Shown piece by piece: positions 24,901 through 33,626 of a stretch of DNA of 64,000 bases (position 1 is the stretch's first letter; every line of letters begins with the position of its first letter). This DNA is from DATJFQ01 sp035495555 (GTDB lineage: Bacteria; Acidobacteriota; Vicinamibacteria; Vicinamibacterales; 2-12-FULL-66-21), in the NCBI GenBank assembly GCA_035495555.1, contig DATJFQ010000077.1, forward strand, positions 62,001 through 126,000, written 5' to 3'. Position numbers and translations under genes: made by a program. The notes beneath the pieces were generated by a model that did no database searches, had not been told where the DNA came from, and saw only the letters and a program-made list of their open reading frames with translations.

Positions 24901-27348
24901 ATGTCTGCCGTCCATGACCTCCGCGATGCCTGGCGCGGGCTGCTGCGCGACCGGCTGTATGCATTCACCACCCTCGGCACCCTCGCGCTGACCCTCGGCG
25001 CCGCCACAGCCGTCTTCTCGATCGTCAACGGCGTTCTCCTCCGGCCCCTTCAATATCCCCATCCCCAGGCGCTCGTCTCGATGCGGGAGGTCGTTCCCGG
25101 CATCGTGGATCGCTATCCAACGCTGCCGGTGACCCCGCGGCATTTCGATGTGTGGCGTCAGCGCGCGAGGTCGTTCGCCTCGATGGCCGAAATGGACTGG
25201 CGCACGTCGACGCTGACCGGAGCCGGGGACCCGGTGCAACTGGTGGTGCTCCGGTCGTCCGGGACGTTGTTCGACGTCCTGCAGCTTCCGGTGGCGGTGG
25301 GCCGCGGTCTCGTACGCGACGACGAAAATCCCGACCACCCGCGGGTCACGGTGATCAGCGACCGCCTCTGGCGCGAGCGATTCGGCGCGGATCGGCAGGT
25401 GTTGGGCAGGAATGTGACGCTCGGCGGCACGCAGTACACCGTGGTCGGCGTCCTTCCGGCCGGCGTGTCTTTGCCCGATCTCCGCGCCCTTGGCGATTCG
25501 GGCACCCTCAACAGCAAGGTCGCGGCGATCGTTCCGTTCCGGATCAAGCTCGAAGATTTCGACTGGATGGGAGAGTTCAACTACGGAGTCGTCGCGCGGT
25601 TGAACCCGGGCGTGACGCTTCAGCAGGCCCGGGCGGAGATGGACGTCATCCAGGGCGCCGTCGCGGAGATCGCCGCGCGCGAGACCCACGAGCAAACGGA
25701 ACTGCGCGCCTGGGTCATGCCGCTCGAAGAAGTCATCGTCGGCTCCTCGCGCCGGGCGTTACTGTTGCTGCTCGGCGCCGTGATTGCGGTCCTGCTCATT
25801 GCGTGCGCGAACCTGGCAAACCTGACGCTCACGCGAACCGTCGCGCGTCTGCGCGATTCGGCGGTGCGCGGGGCGCTTGGCGCGAGCCGATGGGATCTCG
25901 TACGCGCCGTCTTTGTCGAGCAGTTGTCGCTGGCGGCGGCGGGCGGCCTCGCGGGGCTGCTCGTCGCGCGCGCCGCGCTGAAGGCGTTCGTGACGACGGC
26001 GCCGGTCAGTCTGCCGCGAGTATCTGAAGTCTCGATCGACATGGGCGCGGCGGCGTTCGCGATCGTGATCACCACCGTCGCGGCGGTCGTCGTCGCGCTG
26101 CTGCCCGCCATTCGGGTAGGCCGCGGCGACCTCGAGTCCGTTTTGCGCAGCGGCGGCCGTGCCGCGGATCGCGGCGGCCAGCGGGTTCGCGGCGTGCTGC
26201 TCGCCGCGCAGGTGGCGTTGTGCGTGACCCTGCTGGCCGCAACGGCGCTCTTCGTCTCCAGCCTCTCCCGGCTGCTGCACGTCGACACCGGGTTCACGCC
26301 CGAAGGGGCGGCGCTCGTGGAGATTGCGCCCGTGTCGTCGCGCTATCCGGACGCGAAGGCCCGCGCCACGCTCTACGATCGCGTCCTCGACCGCGTCCAT
26401 CAGATTGCTGCCGTCTCAGCGGCGTCCTGGACGTCAGCGCTGCCGCTCACGGGAGAGACGTGGGTCGACAAGATCGTGCGCCGCGACGGGCCCGCGCACG
26501 ACGAAGCGGGATCGAGCGCCAATTTCCGCTTCATCGGCCCGGAATACTTTGGCGCGATCGGAATGCCGCTCCTGCGCGGACGCGACTTCGAGCAGACGGA
26601 CCGAAAGCACACGGCCGTCCCGGCGATCCTGTCGGAGCGCGCCGCGCGACTCTTCTGGCCAGGCGAGAACCCGATCGGCCGCCGCTTCACGCGTTCGGAT
26701 CCGGACCAGCCGTTCGAGATCGTCGGCATCGTCCCGGATGGCCGCGTGACGGAACTCGAGCAGCAATCGCCGTTGATGGTGTACCTGCCGTACTGGTTCA
26801 ACAACGAAGGGAAATCCATCCTCGTGTTCCGCACGCGCGGCGATGCGGCGGCCGTGCTGCCTCAGATTCGCCGGATCGTCTCCGAAGTGGACCCCGACAT
26901 CGCCATCGCCCGAACGGCGCCGCTTCAGGACGTCGTCGACTCCGCGGTCGAAGGCCGGCGATATCAGGCATCGCTCTTCACGGCGTTCGGTGCCGTGGCG
27001 CTGATGATTGCGCTGATCGGCGTGTATGCGACGACCGCTTACGGGATCTCGACGCGCCGCCGTGAGATGAACATCCGCGTCGCGCTCGGCGCTCGCGCGT
27101 CCCAGGTGTTCGCGCTCGTGCTGAGGCAGAGCACGGTCCCGGTGCTTGCCGGCGTGTGCCTGGGCATCGTCGGAGCGCTCGCGATCGGGGGCGTCATTGC
27201 GAGCCAGCTCTTCGAGGTCAGGCCGCGCGACCCGGGCGTGCTCGCGGCCGTCGCATTGCTCGTGACACTCGCGGGCGCCGTATCCGCTGCGATCGCGACA
27301 CGCCGCGGCGTGCGGCTCGATCCGGCCGCGGCACTCCGCGACGAGTAG
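24901..27348 (+). CDS. Duplicated MacB/FtsX-type ABC transporter permease (ADOP-like)
   Basis: 815 residues. An N-terminal helix (FTTLGTLALTLGAATAVFSIVNGVLLRPL) leads to a first periplasmic MacB-PCD domain, then an FtsX core with helices from about residue 286 (LLLLLGAVIAVLLIACANLANLTL). A second periplasmic domain (about 430-680) and a second FtsX core from about residue 698 (ALMIALIGVYATTAYGIS) follow. This two-in-one layout is the acidobacterial duplicated orphan permease type, which usually lacks a cognate ATPase gene alongside; none is adjacent here. The ATPase at 50803 is a possible partner (inference). Substrate unknown. Confidence 0.87.
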   Translation: MSAVHDLRDAWRGLLRDRLYAFTTLGTLALTLGAATAVFSIVNGVLLRPLQYPHPQALVSMREVVPGIVDRYPTLPVTPRHFDVWRQRARSFASMAEMDWRTSTLTGAGDPVQLVVLRSSGTLFDVLQLPVAVGRGLVRDDENPDHPRVTVISDRLWRERFGADRQVLGRNVTLGGTQYTVVGVLPAGVSLPDLRALGDSGTLNSKVAAIVPFRIKLEDFDWMGEFNYGVVARLNPGVTLQQARAEMDVIQGAVAEIAARETHEQTELRAWVMPLEEVIVGSSRRALLLLLGAVIAVLLIACANLANLTLTRTVARLRDSAVRGALGASRWDLVRAVFVEQLSLAAAGGLAGLLVARAALKAFVTTAPVSLPRVSEVSIDMGAAAFAIVITTVAAVVVALLPAIRVGRGDLESVLRSGGRAADRGGQRVRGVLLAAQVALCVTLLAATALFVSSLSRLLHVDTGFTPEGAALVEIAPVSSRYPDAKARATLYDRVLDRVHQIAAVSAASWTSALPLTGETWVDKIVRRDGPAHDEAGSSANFRFIGPEYFGAIGMPLLRGRDFEQTDRKHTAVPAILSERAARLFWPGENPIGRRFTRSDPDQPFEIVGIVPDGRVTELEQQSPLMVYLPYWFNNEGKSILVFRTRGDAAAVLPQIRRIVSEVDPDIAIARTAPLQDVVDSAVEGRRYQASLFTAFGAVALMIALIGVYATTAYGISTRRREMNIRVALGARASQVFALVLRQSTVPVLAGVCLGIVGALAIGGVIASQLFEVRPRDPGVLAAVALLVTLAGAVSAAIATRRGVRLDPAAALRDE

Positions 27349-27412
27349 CACTCTCGCGTTGCGAAATGCGGGGTGGACACGGTGGCCGCTCTCGTTGTGT
27401 CGACGAAATCGC

Positions 27413-27418
27413 TAAGAT
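27413..27418 (+). promoter_or_regulatory. -10-like box TAAGAT, leaderless-type
   Basis: TAAGAT ends 6 nt before the GTG start of the sensor kinase. No clear -35 box; a GGAAGA follows directly and could alternatively be a too-close ribosome binding site. Confidence 0.35.
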
Positions 27419-27424
27419 GGAAGA

Positions 27425-28324
27425 GTGATTTCGGGTCGCCGCCGGAGGGCGCTTTTCTTCAGCATCCTCGGGATCTGCCTCGTCGTCCTCGCCGTCACGC
27501 TCAATGTGAGCTGGCTGATTCTCAATTGGCGCGAAGGCGTCCTCGCGCTGCTCGGTTTCATCTTCTTCCTGCTCATCATTGCCGGGCTGGTGCTCAACAC
27601 CATTTTCCTGGTCAGGGAAATCCGCCGCAACGAGCAGCACGATTCCTTCATCAACGCGGTCACGCACGAACTCAAGACGCCGGTCGCGTCGATCCGCCTC
27701 TATCTTCAGACCCTGCAATCGCGCGAGCTGCCCGACGACAAGCGGCAGGAGTTCTATCGCATCATGCTGCAGGACAGCGATCGCCTGCTGCACACCATCG
27801 AGCAGGTCCTCCGCGCGGGCGCGACCGGGTCGCGCCTGCGGCGGTCGGCGCGCGTGCGACTGGACCTGTCCGAGATCGCGCGCGAATGCGTTGATCTCGC
27901 CCGCACCCGGTATCACCTGCCGCCCGAATCGCTCCAGTTCGCCAGCGAGGCGCGCTCGCCGATGGTGCTCGGCGACGGCGACGAGCTGAAAGCGGCCGTC
28001 TTCAACCTGATCGACAACGCGATCAAGTATTCGGAGCCGCCGCCGCAGGTGCGCGTGCAGATCGAGGAGATGGGCAATCAAAAGCTGGCGGTCCGCGTGA
28101 CGGACCGCGGCGTCGGCATTTCGCCGGTGGACCTGAAACGCATTTTCAAGCGGTTCTATCGGGTGCCGCCGAGCGTGGCGCTGCGAACCAAAGGGAGCGG
28201 ACTGGGCTTGTTCATCGTCCGCTCCGTTGCGAAGAAGCATGGCGGCCGCGCCTACGCGGAGAGCGCGGGAGCCGGGCAGGGCAGCACGTTCACGCTGCAG
28301 TTGCCAGCCGCGCCGCCGGCATGA
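27425..28324 (+). CDS. Membrane sensor histidine kinase
   Basis: 299 residues. Two membrane helices (about 10-32 and 38-63) with almost no extracytoplasmic loop, so it probably senses the membrane or a partner protein. H-box: FINAVTHELKTPVASIRL with His81 as phospho-acceptor. ATPase motifs: NLIDNAIKYSE, VTDRGVGISP and KGSGLGLFIVR. The stop overlaps the response regulator start (ATGA at 28321-28324). The linked TonB-dependent receptor gene suggests control of nutrient uptake. Confidence 0.9.
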   Translation: MISGRRRRALFFSILGICLVVLAVTLNVSWLILNWREGVLALLGFIFFLLIIAGLVLNTIFLVREIRRNEQHDSFINAVTHELKTPVASIRLYLQTLQSRELPDDKRQEFYRIMLQDSDRLLHTIEQVLRAGATGSRLRRSARVRLDLSEIARECVDLARTRYHLPPESLQFASEARSPMVLGDGDELKAAVFNLIDNAIKYSEPPPQVRVQIEEMGNQKLAVRVTDRGVGISPVDLKRIFKRFYRVPPSVALRTKGSGLGLFIVRSVAKKHGGRAYAESAGAGQGSTFTLQLPAAPPA

Positions 28325-29043
28325 GGGCAGCCGTGGCGCAGCGCGTGCTCATCGTCGAGGACGAGCAACATCTGGCCGAAGGGGTTCGGTTCAACCTCGA
28401 GGCCGAAGGCTACGAGGCGCAGGTCGTGGAGACCGGCGAGAGCGCGCTCGCGCGGATCCTCGAAAGCGGCGAGCGATACGACCTGATCGTGCTCGACGTG
28501 ATGCTGCCCGGCATCGATGGATTTCAGGTCGCCACGGAACTCCGCAAGCGGCGGCAGTTCGTGCCGGTGCTGATGCTGACCGCACGCGGACGGCCGGAGG
28601 ATGTGCTGAAGGGGTTCGACGCGGGCGCCGACGACTACCTGGCGAAGCCCGCCGAGCTGCCGATCCTGCTCGCGCGCATCGGAAGCCTGCTGCGGCGCAG
28701 CGAGTGGTCTCGTCGTACCACCCACGAGCGGTACGAGTTCGGCGATACGAGCATCGACTTCGCGAACCTGCAGTTGACGGTCGGATCGCGAGTCTTCCCG
28801 CTGACGCTCATGGAAGCCAACCTGCTGCGATACCTGGTGGATCACGAAGGGCAGGCCGTTTCCAGGAAGGCGATGCTCGAGCACGTCTGGGGCCTGCGCG
28901 AAGACACGGACACGCGCGCAATCGACAACTTCCTTGTCCGCCTTCGGCGATATATCGAGAAGGAGCCCTCGCACCCGCGGCACCTGCTCACGGTCCGGGG
29001 AGTCGGGTACAGGTTCGTGCGCGAACCCGAAGGGTTGTCGTGA
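28321..29043 (+). CDS. OmpR/PhoB family response regulator
   Basis: 240 residues. Receiver domain with acidic pocket Glu13/Asp14, phospho-acceptor Asp59 (LIVLDVMLPGIDGF) and Lys in DDYLAKPAEL. The C-terminal winged-helix DNA-binding domain is complete (LTLMEANLLRYLVDHEGQAVSRKAMLEHVWG...VRGVGYRFV). It pairs with the kinase through a 4-nt overlap and overlaps the TonB-dependent receptor gene on the other side, so all three are coupled in one transcript. Confidence 0.93.
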   Translation: MRAAVAQRVLIVEDEQHLAEGVRFNLEAEGYEAQVVETGESALARILESGERYDLIVLDVMLPGIDGFQVATELRKRRQFVPVLMLTARGRPEDVLKGFDAGADDYLAKPAELPILLARIGSLLRRSEWSRRTTHERYEFGDTSIDFANLQLTVGSRVFPLTLMEANLLRYLVDHEGQAVSRKAMLEHVWGLREDTDTRAIDNFLVRLRRYIEKEPSHPRHLLTVRGVGYRFVREPEGLS

Positions 29044-31265
29044 TTGCGGTTGCGCTGCTCCTGGCTGCCCCTGCCTTTCACAGCGCACGCCTTCCGGCGT
29101 GCACGGCAGCGGCCGTCATCACGTGCGCCTCAGTGCAGCAGTCCCATGTCGTCCATGTTCACGGAGTGATCGTTGACGCGACCGGTGCCGCCGTGACAGG
29201 AGCGGACGTTCGCGCGTCGGCGTCGGGCGCCTCCGCGCATGCGGTCAGCGCCGCGGACGGGTCCTGGGCGCTCTCGATCGACGGGCTGCCGCCAGTCGAG
29301 ATCACGGTCTCGTTGGCAGGCTTTCAGGACGTGACACGTACCGTCACCAACCCGGACGCCGAGGTGCGTATTCAGCTCGTGCCACAGGGGATCACCGAAC
29401 GCGTGACGGTTACCGGAGACGCGGAGCAACGCCTCGTGGTTCGATCCAGTGCGACCATCGTCGATCGACAGACACTCGCCGACGCCCCTGCGCTTGCGCT
29501 CGACGAACAACTCCGCGTGGTGCCCGGCTTCAGCCTGTTCCGCCGCACGTCGTCACTCGTGGCCAATCCGACCGCGCAGGGCGTGACGCTGCGCGGCATG
29601 TCGGCGTCCGGGGCGAGCCGCACGCTGGTGGTTGCCGACGGTGTGCCGCTGAACGACCCGTTCGGCGCGTGGGTCTACTGGGATCGCATCCCCGCAGCCG
29701 CGCTCGACGCTGTGGTGGTCAGCCGTGGCGCCGCGAGCGACGTGCACGGCAATGACGCCCTGGGCGGCGTCATCGATATCAACCTTCGCACGGCGCCTGG
29801 CGCGGACGTGCGGATCGACGGTGGAAATCAGGGAACCTCTCGCGTATCAGCTTTTGGCGGAGCCTCTGCGCGCAACGTGCTGTTTGGCGCTGCTGCGGAA
29901 TCACTGCGCACCGACGGCTACGTCGTCGTCGCTCCCGAGTCGCGGGGCAGCATCGATGTTCCCGCGGGTGTCCAGGCCCGGAGCGCGCTCGGCTGGATCA
30001 GCGTCCGGTCCGGGCCCTTTCAGATTGACTCCCGTGGCGGGTACTTCAGCGAAGACCGCAACAACGGCACGCCGGCGCAGGTCAACGCAACCATCTCCCG
30101 ATGGGGTGCGGCGACCGTCCGCGGATCTGCAGCCGGAGGGGCGTGGGAGGCGCGAGTTGACTCGACCTCGACGAGCTATCGTCAGACGTTTTCGGCGGTG
30201 AACGCCGCGCGCGATGCCGAACGCCTGACGAGCCTTCAATGGGTCGCTGCGTCGACGACCGGCGCCGCGGTGACGTGGATCAGAGCCCGCACCAGAACGT
30301 CGGTCCTCCTCACCGCATCTACGCGCTACTGGAGTGCGGACCTCGAGGAGGCGTCAGTCGCTCCGAGCGGTGCCACCAACCCTTCCGTCCTGACGCCGGC
30401 GTGGCAGCGCTCGGACGAAGTCGCGTTTCAGGGCCGGCTCGATGTCTCCTCACGCACAGCACTGGAGGCCGGCGCCAGAGTCGAGGCCTTTCGATCCAGC
30501 CTGCGCGAGCCCTCGGCGGTGACTGCCACCGCTTACGCGTTCGATCCAAGACTCGCGTTCTCGTGGCAGGTCACAGCAGGTGAAACGGTGCGCGTGTCGT
30601 GGCTGAGCGGATTCCGCGGACCCACGATGAACGAGCTGTATCGATCGTTCCGGGTGGGCAATGCCATCACGCTCGCCAACGCTGCACTGGATCCGGAGCG
30701 GACGTGGGGTCCGGAGGCGGCTTTCACCTCGCAGCGCGGCGCGTGGACGACGCGCGCGATCGTTTACGCAACGAAATTGAGCGACGCCATCTACAGCCGT
30801 ACGCTGTCGTCCGGCGCGACGATCATGCGGCAGCGCAGCAACGCAGGTGCGCGCGCGCTCGGAACAGAACTCGAGGCGGAATGGCGCGCGACCCCCGGCG
30901 TGTCGCTCTCGTCGTCGTGGGCGATCGGCGATTCGAGGTTCATTGCAGGCGATCTCGACGGGAAGCGGATCCCGCAGGTGCCCGGAGTGCAGGGCGCGAT
31001 CGGCGCCCGATTCTCACGGGCCCGGCTGAACGGCGCCGTCGATATCCGCATCTTCAGCTCGCAGTTCGACGATGACGTGAACGCGTTCAAGTTGCGCGCC
31101 GGGTCGGTCACGGCGGCTCGTCTCGGCTGGGATGCCACGCGGCATGTCGATGTGTTCGGCGCCATCGAGAACGCGTTCGATGCGGACATCGACACCGGCC
31201 GCACACCGATACGAACCGTAGGAGCGCCGCGAACCGGGCGCGCTGGACTCAGAATCCGTTTCTAG
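29040..31265 (+). CDS. TonB-dependent outer membrane receptor
   Basis: 741 residues. A signal sequence (MIAVALLLAAPAFHSA) is followed by a carboxypeptidase-regulatory-like beta domain (VHGVIVDATGAAVTGADVRASASG...), a plug (ALALDEQLRVVPGFSLF...TLRGMSASGASRTLVVADGVPLNDPFG...VVVSRGAASDVHGNDALGGVIDI) and a C-terminal barrel ending in the aromatic RAGLRIRF. Start GTG 29040 overlaps the regulator stop (GTGA); the longer open frame upstream is only the shadow of the regulator gene. The ligand cannot be inferred; size and plug are closer to siderophore/cobalamin-type receptors than to the giant Oar-like ones. Confidence 0.88.
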   Translation: MIAVALLLAAPAFHSARLPACTAAAVITCASVQQSHVVHVHGVIVDATGAAVTGADVRASASGASAHAVSAADGSWALSIDGLPPVEITVSLAGFQDVTRTVTNPDAEVRIQLVPQGITERVTVTGDAEQRLVVRSSATIVDRQTLADAPALALDEQLRVVPGFSLFRRTSSLVANPTAQGVTLRGMSASGASRTLVVADGVPLNDPFGAWVYWDRIPAAALDAVVVSRGAASDVHGNDALGGVIDINLRTAPGADVRIDGGNQGTSRVSAFGGASARNVLFGAAAESLRTDGYVVVAPESRGSIDVPAGVQARSALGWISVRSGPFQIDSRGGYFSEDRNNGTPAQVNATISRWGAATVRGSAAGGAWEARVDSTSTSYRQTFSAVNAARDAERLTSLQWVAASTTGAAVTWIRARTRTSVLLTASTRYWSADLEEASVAPSGATNPSVLTPAWQRSDEVAFQGRLDVSSRTALEAGARVEAFRSSLREPSAVTATAYAFDPRLAFSWQVTAGETVRVSWLSGFRGPTMNELYRSFRVGNAITLANAALDPERTWGPEAAFTSQRGAWTTRAIVYATKLSDAIYSRTLSSGATIMRQRSNAGARALGTELEAEWRATPGVSLSSSWAIGDSRFIAGDLDGKRIPQVPGVQGAIGARFSRARLNGAVDIRIFSSQFDDDVNAFKLRAGSVTAARLGWDATRHVDVFGAIENAFDADIDTGRTPIRTVGAPRTGRAGLRIRF

Positions 31266-31289
31266 CGGCTGACCACACGCACACGCGCG

Positions 31290-32624
31290 TCAGCGGCTGA
31301 GGGTCGAAGGACCGCGGCGCCGGCGCCGACGACGGCGGCGCGCTATCGGGAAGTGCTCGATCTCGGCGTCGTCGACGTGATCCTGATGCGGCTGCGCCTC
31401 CAATTCGCGCCAGTGCGCGACCGCGTCCGGACGGTTGCCATGAATTTCCAGCCAGGTCAGCGCTTCGCGGAAGACGTGCCGGTGGAGGAGCGCGCGCTGG
31501 GCGCGAACGGGGGCCTGCGTCTCGAGCAAACGCGGCTGCACGGCGAGGATCTGCTGCAGGTGCTCGACGTCGCGTCGCGGGACCGTCAGCATCCCGAGCT
31601 CGATCCGGCGCTCCGCTGCGTCTGCCGAGAAGCGCGGACGCCGGCCTGCGAGGCCGAGCGGGACCAGGATGGTGCCGGCGAGAATCGCATTCGTCAGCGT
31701 CTCCGGCGCGGCGCCGTACTCACGCCGGAACTGGTCGAGACGTGAGACGGACTCCCACAACTCTTCCGGGGCGTCGTCGAGTTCCGGCGTGATGGCGCCC
31801 AGAAGACGGGTCTCCTTCAGGAGATCGAGGCTCGCTTCCGCGAATCCGGAGCGGAGGATCTTGTAGTACTCCTCCATGAGGCGCGCGGGCGCGCTGCGGT
31901 TGATCTCGTGGCGGTCGGTCTCGATCGCCTCGCGGATGGGATCGTCGATCGCGAACCCGAGGCGCGCCGCGAAGACGACCGCGCGGAGCATTCGCACCGG
32001 ATCTTCGAGAAAGCGCAGGTGCGGCTCGCCGATGGACCGAATCACGCGCGCCTCGAGATCGTGCAGGCCCCCGACGTAGTCGATGATCGAGAACGTCGAG
32101 ATGTCGTAGAAGAGCGCGTTGATCGTGAAGTCGCGGCGGAAGGCGTCTTCCTCGGGTGTGCCGAACGTGTTGTCGCGATGGATCAGGCGATCGTGCGCGC
32201 GGACTCTGGCGAAGTGGGTGCCCTGTGCTTCGGCAACCTCGGCGGGCGTGTGGCCGGGCGCGGGCTCCGGCGTGGCTTCGATCGCTTCGTCGACGTCGGG
32301 TTGGAGCTCCGTCGGATCCACCTGACGCCGGAACGTGGCGACCTCGATTGTCTTCTGGCCGAACTTGACGTGCGCGAGCCGGAACCGCCGGCCGATGATC
32401 CAGCAATTGCGGAACAGCTTCTTGACCTGTTGGGGATGGGCCGACGTCCCGATGTCGAAGTCCTTCGGGCGGCGGCCGAGCAGGAGATCGCGCACGCTCC
32501 CGCCGACGAGATATGCGACGTAGTGGTGTTCGTGGAGCCTATAGAGGACCTTGAGGGCGTCAGGATCAATGTCACGCCGCGAAATCGTGTGCGCAGATCG
32601 CGGCACGACGATCGGTTCCACCAT
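31290..32624 (-). CDS. pcnB: Poly(A) polymerase / CCA-adding enzyme family nucleotidyltransferase
   Basis: 444 residues. Nucleotidyltransferase core: YLVGGSVRDLLLGRRPKDFDIGTSA with the catalytic DxD, RRFRLAHVKFG, and RRDFTINALFYDIS...GGLHDLEARVIRSIGEP and DPVRMLRAVVFAARLGF. The order and the acidic insert (DEAIEATPEP...) match PcnB, which adds A-tails to RNA and promotes decay. The C terminus is an Arg-rich tail (ARRRRRRRRRG), common for RNA contact. Start chosen at 32624, because a perfect TATAAT lies 7 nt upstream and no leader is left. Confidence 0.88.
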   Translation of the reverse strand: MVEPIVVPRSAHTISRRDIDPDALKVLYRLHEHHYVAYLVGGSVRDLLLGRRPKDFDIGTSAHPQQVKKLFRNCWIIGRRFRLAHVKFGQKTIEVATFRRQVDPTELQPDVDEAIEATPEPAPGHTPAEVAEAQGTHFARVRAHDRLIHRDNTFGTPEEDAFRRDFTINALFYDISTFSIIDYVGGLHDLEARVIRSIGEPHLRFLEDPVRMLRAVVFAARLGFAIDDPIREAIETDRHEINRSAPARLMEEYYKILRSGFAEASLDLLKETRLLGAITPELDDAPEELWESVSRLDQFRREYGAAPETLTNAILAGTILVPLGLAGRRPRFSADAAERRIELGMLTVPRRDVEHLQQILAVQPRLLETQAPVRAQRALLHRHVFREALTWLEIHGNRPDAVAHWRELEAQPHQDHVDDAEIEHFPIARRRRRRRRRGPSTLSR

Positions 32625-32631
32625 CGCGGGC

Positions 32632-32650
32632 ATTATAGCACCGGCGGTGC
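32632..32650 (-). promoter_or_regulatory. pcnB: pcnB promoter: TATAAT with adjacent 13-bp dyad
   Basis: Read on the minus strand, TATAAT (32637-32632) ends 7 nt before the ATG. Immediately upstream is GCACCG-c-CGGTGC (32650-32638), a perfect dyad in the -10/-35 spacer that could be an operator. The -35 region is weak (ACTGAC-like). Confidence 0.55.
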
Positions 32651-32707
32651 GTCGGTCAGTGTTAACTGCAACACACACAGGCATTTAGCGTGTGCTTCCC
32701 GCTGTGC

Positions 32708-32713
32708 TACTAT
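32708..32713 (+). promoter_or_regulatory. -10-like box TACTAT, leaderless-type
   Basis: TACTAT ends 6 nt before the ATG at 32720, in the pcnB/TPR divergent spacer. The frame is open to an ATG at 32690, but that would place the box inside the coding region. Confidence 0.4.
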
Positions 32714-32719
32714 CGCGGG

Positions 32720-33517
32720 ATGCTCGCGCGAACGGCCGCGCTCCTGGTGGCGCTCGGCACGGTGGCCGCCCGTCCGCCGGACCAGCTCGCGACCGCGCGG
32801 CGGTTGTACAACCAGGGGCAGTACGACCAGGCGCTCACGGCGGCCCACGATGCGGAGTCGGACCCTGCGAGCGTGTCTTCCGCCCGGCTGGTGATTGGCC
32901 GCATCCGGCTCGAACGCTATCGCCGCACGGCGGACGGGGCCGATCTTGCGGACGCGCGCACCGCGCTCCGCGGTGTCGACCCGCACGCGCTCGATGCGCG
33001 TGAACGGACCGAGCTGCAGGTCGGACTCGCCGAAATCCTCTATCTCGACAACCGGTTTGGCGCCGCGGCGGAGATGCTCGAGCCCGTACTCGACGTGACG
33101 GGGATTCTGGGCGCGGATGGCCACGAGCGCGCGCTCGACTGGTGGGCCACGTCGCTCGATCGTCAGGCGCAGACGCTCGCCGCCGGGGCTCGCGTGCCCG
33201 TCTATCAGCGGATCGGGCGTCTCATGGACGACGAGTTGCGGCGCAATCCGGCGTCGTCTGTGGCCAATTACTGGACCGCGGCTGCCGCGCGCGGCGCCGG
33301 CGATCTGGATCGCGCGATGGCGGCCGCCTCCGCCGCGTGGGTACGGGCGGGCATCACGGCCGATCGCGGGGCCGCGCTCCGCGCGGACATCGATCGGCTG
33401 GTCACGACCGCGGTCATCCCCGAGCGCGCAGCGCGCGGCACCGCGCGGGACAAGCCTCAGGCCGTGGCCGATATGATGACCGACTGGGAAGCGTTCAAGA
33501 GTGCGTGGAGCAAGTAG
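32720..33517 (+). CDS. Secreted TPR-like protein of unknown function
   Basis: 265 residues, alpha-helical and alanine rich. A short signal-like N terminus (MLARTAALLVALGTVAA) precedes helices with TPR character (ATARRLYNQGQYDQALTAAHDAE; RTELQVGLAEILYLDNRFGAAAEMLEPVLD). No catalytic motif is visible. It stands alone between divergent pcnB and convergent polA. I do not recognise a specific family. Confidence 0.65.
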   Translation: MLARTAALLVALGTVAARPPDQLATARRLYNQGQYDQALTAAHDAESDPASVSSARLVIGRIRLERYRRTADGADLADARTALRGVDPHALDARERTELQVGLAEILYLDNRFGAAAEMLEPVLDVTGILGADGHERALDWWATSLDRQAQTLAAGARVPVYQRIGRLMDDELRRNPASSVANYWTAAAARGAGDLDRAMAAASAAWVRAGITADRGAALRADIDRLVTTAVIPERAARGTARDKPQAVADMMTDWEAFKSAWSK

Positions 33518-33530
33518 CGCCACGCAAGAT

Positions 33531-33609
33531 AACTCCCAACTCCCAATTCAGTTCCCTATTCCCAATTCGATCAGTTGGAAGTTTTGAGAGTTGGGCGTTG
33601 GGAGCTGGG
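33531..33609. repeat. Two-armed heptamer array between convergent genes
   Basis: The left arm has AACTCCC, AACTCCC, AATTCAG, TTCCCTA, TTCCCAA; the right arm has TTGGAAG, TTTTGAG, AGTTGGG, CGTTGGG, AGCTGGG. It lies between the ends of the TPR gene and polA and can form a long imperfect hairpin. Confidence 0.85.
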
Positions 33610-33626
33610 CGTTTAAGTCAGTTCGA

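Noticed and set aside
28227..29040. Long N-terminal extension of the TonB-dependent receptor
   Set aside because: This part overlaps the response regulator gene in another frame; the signal peptide begins at GTG 29040.
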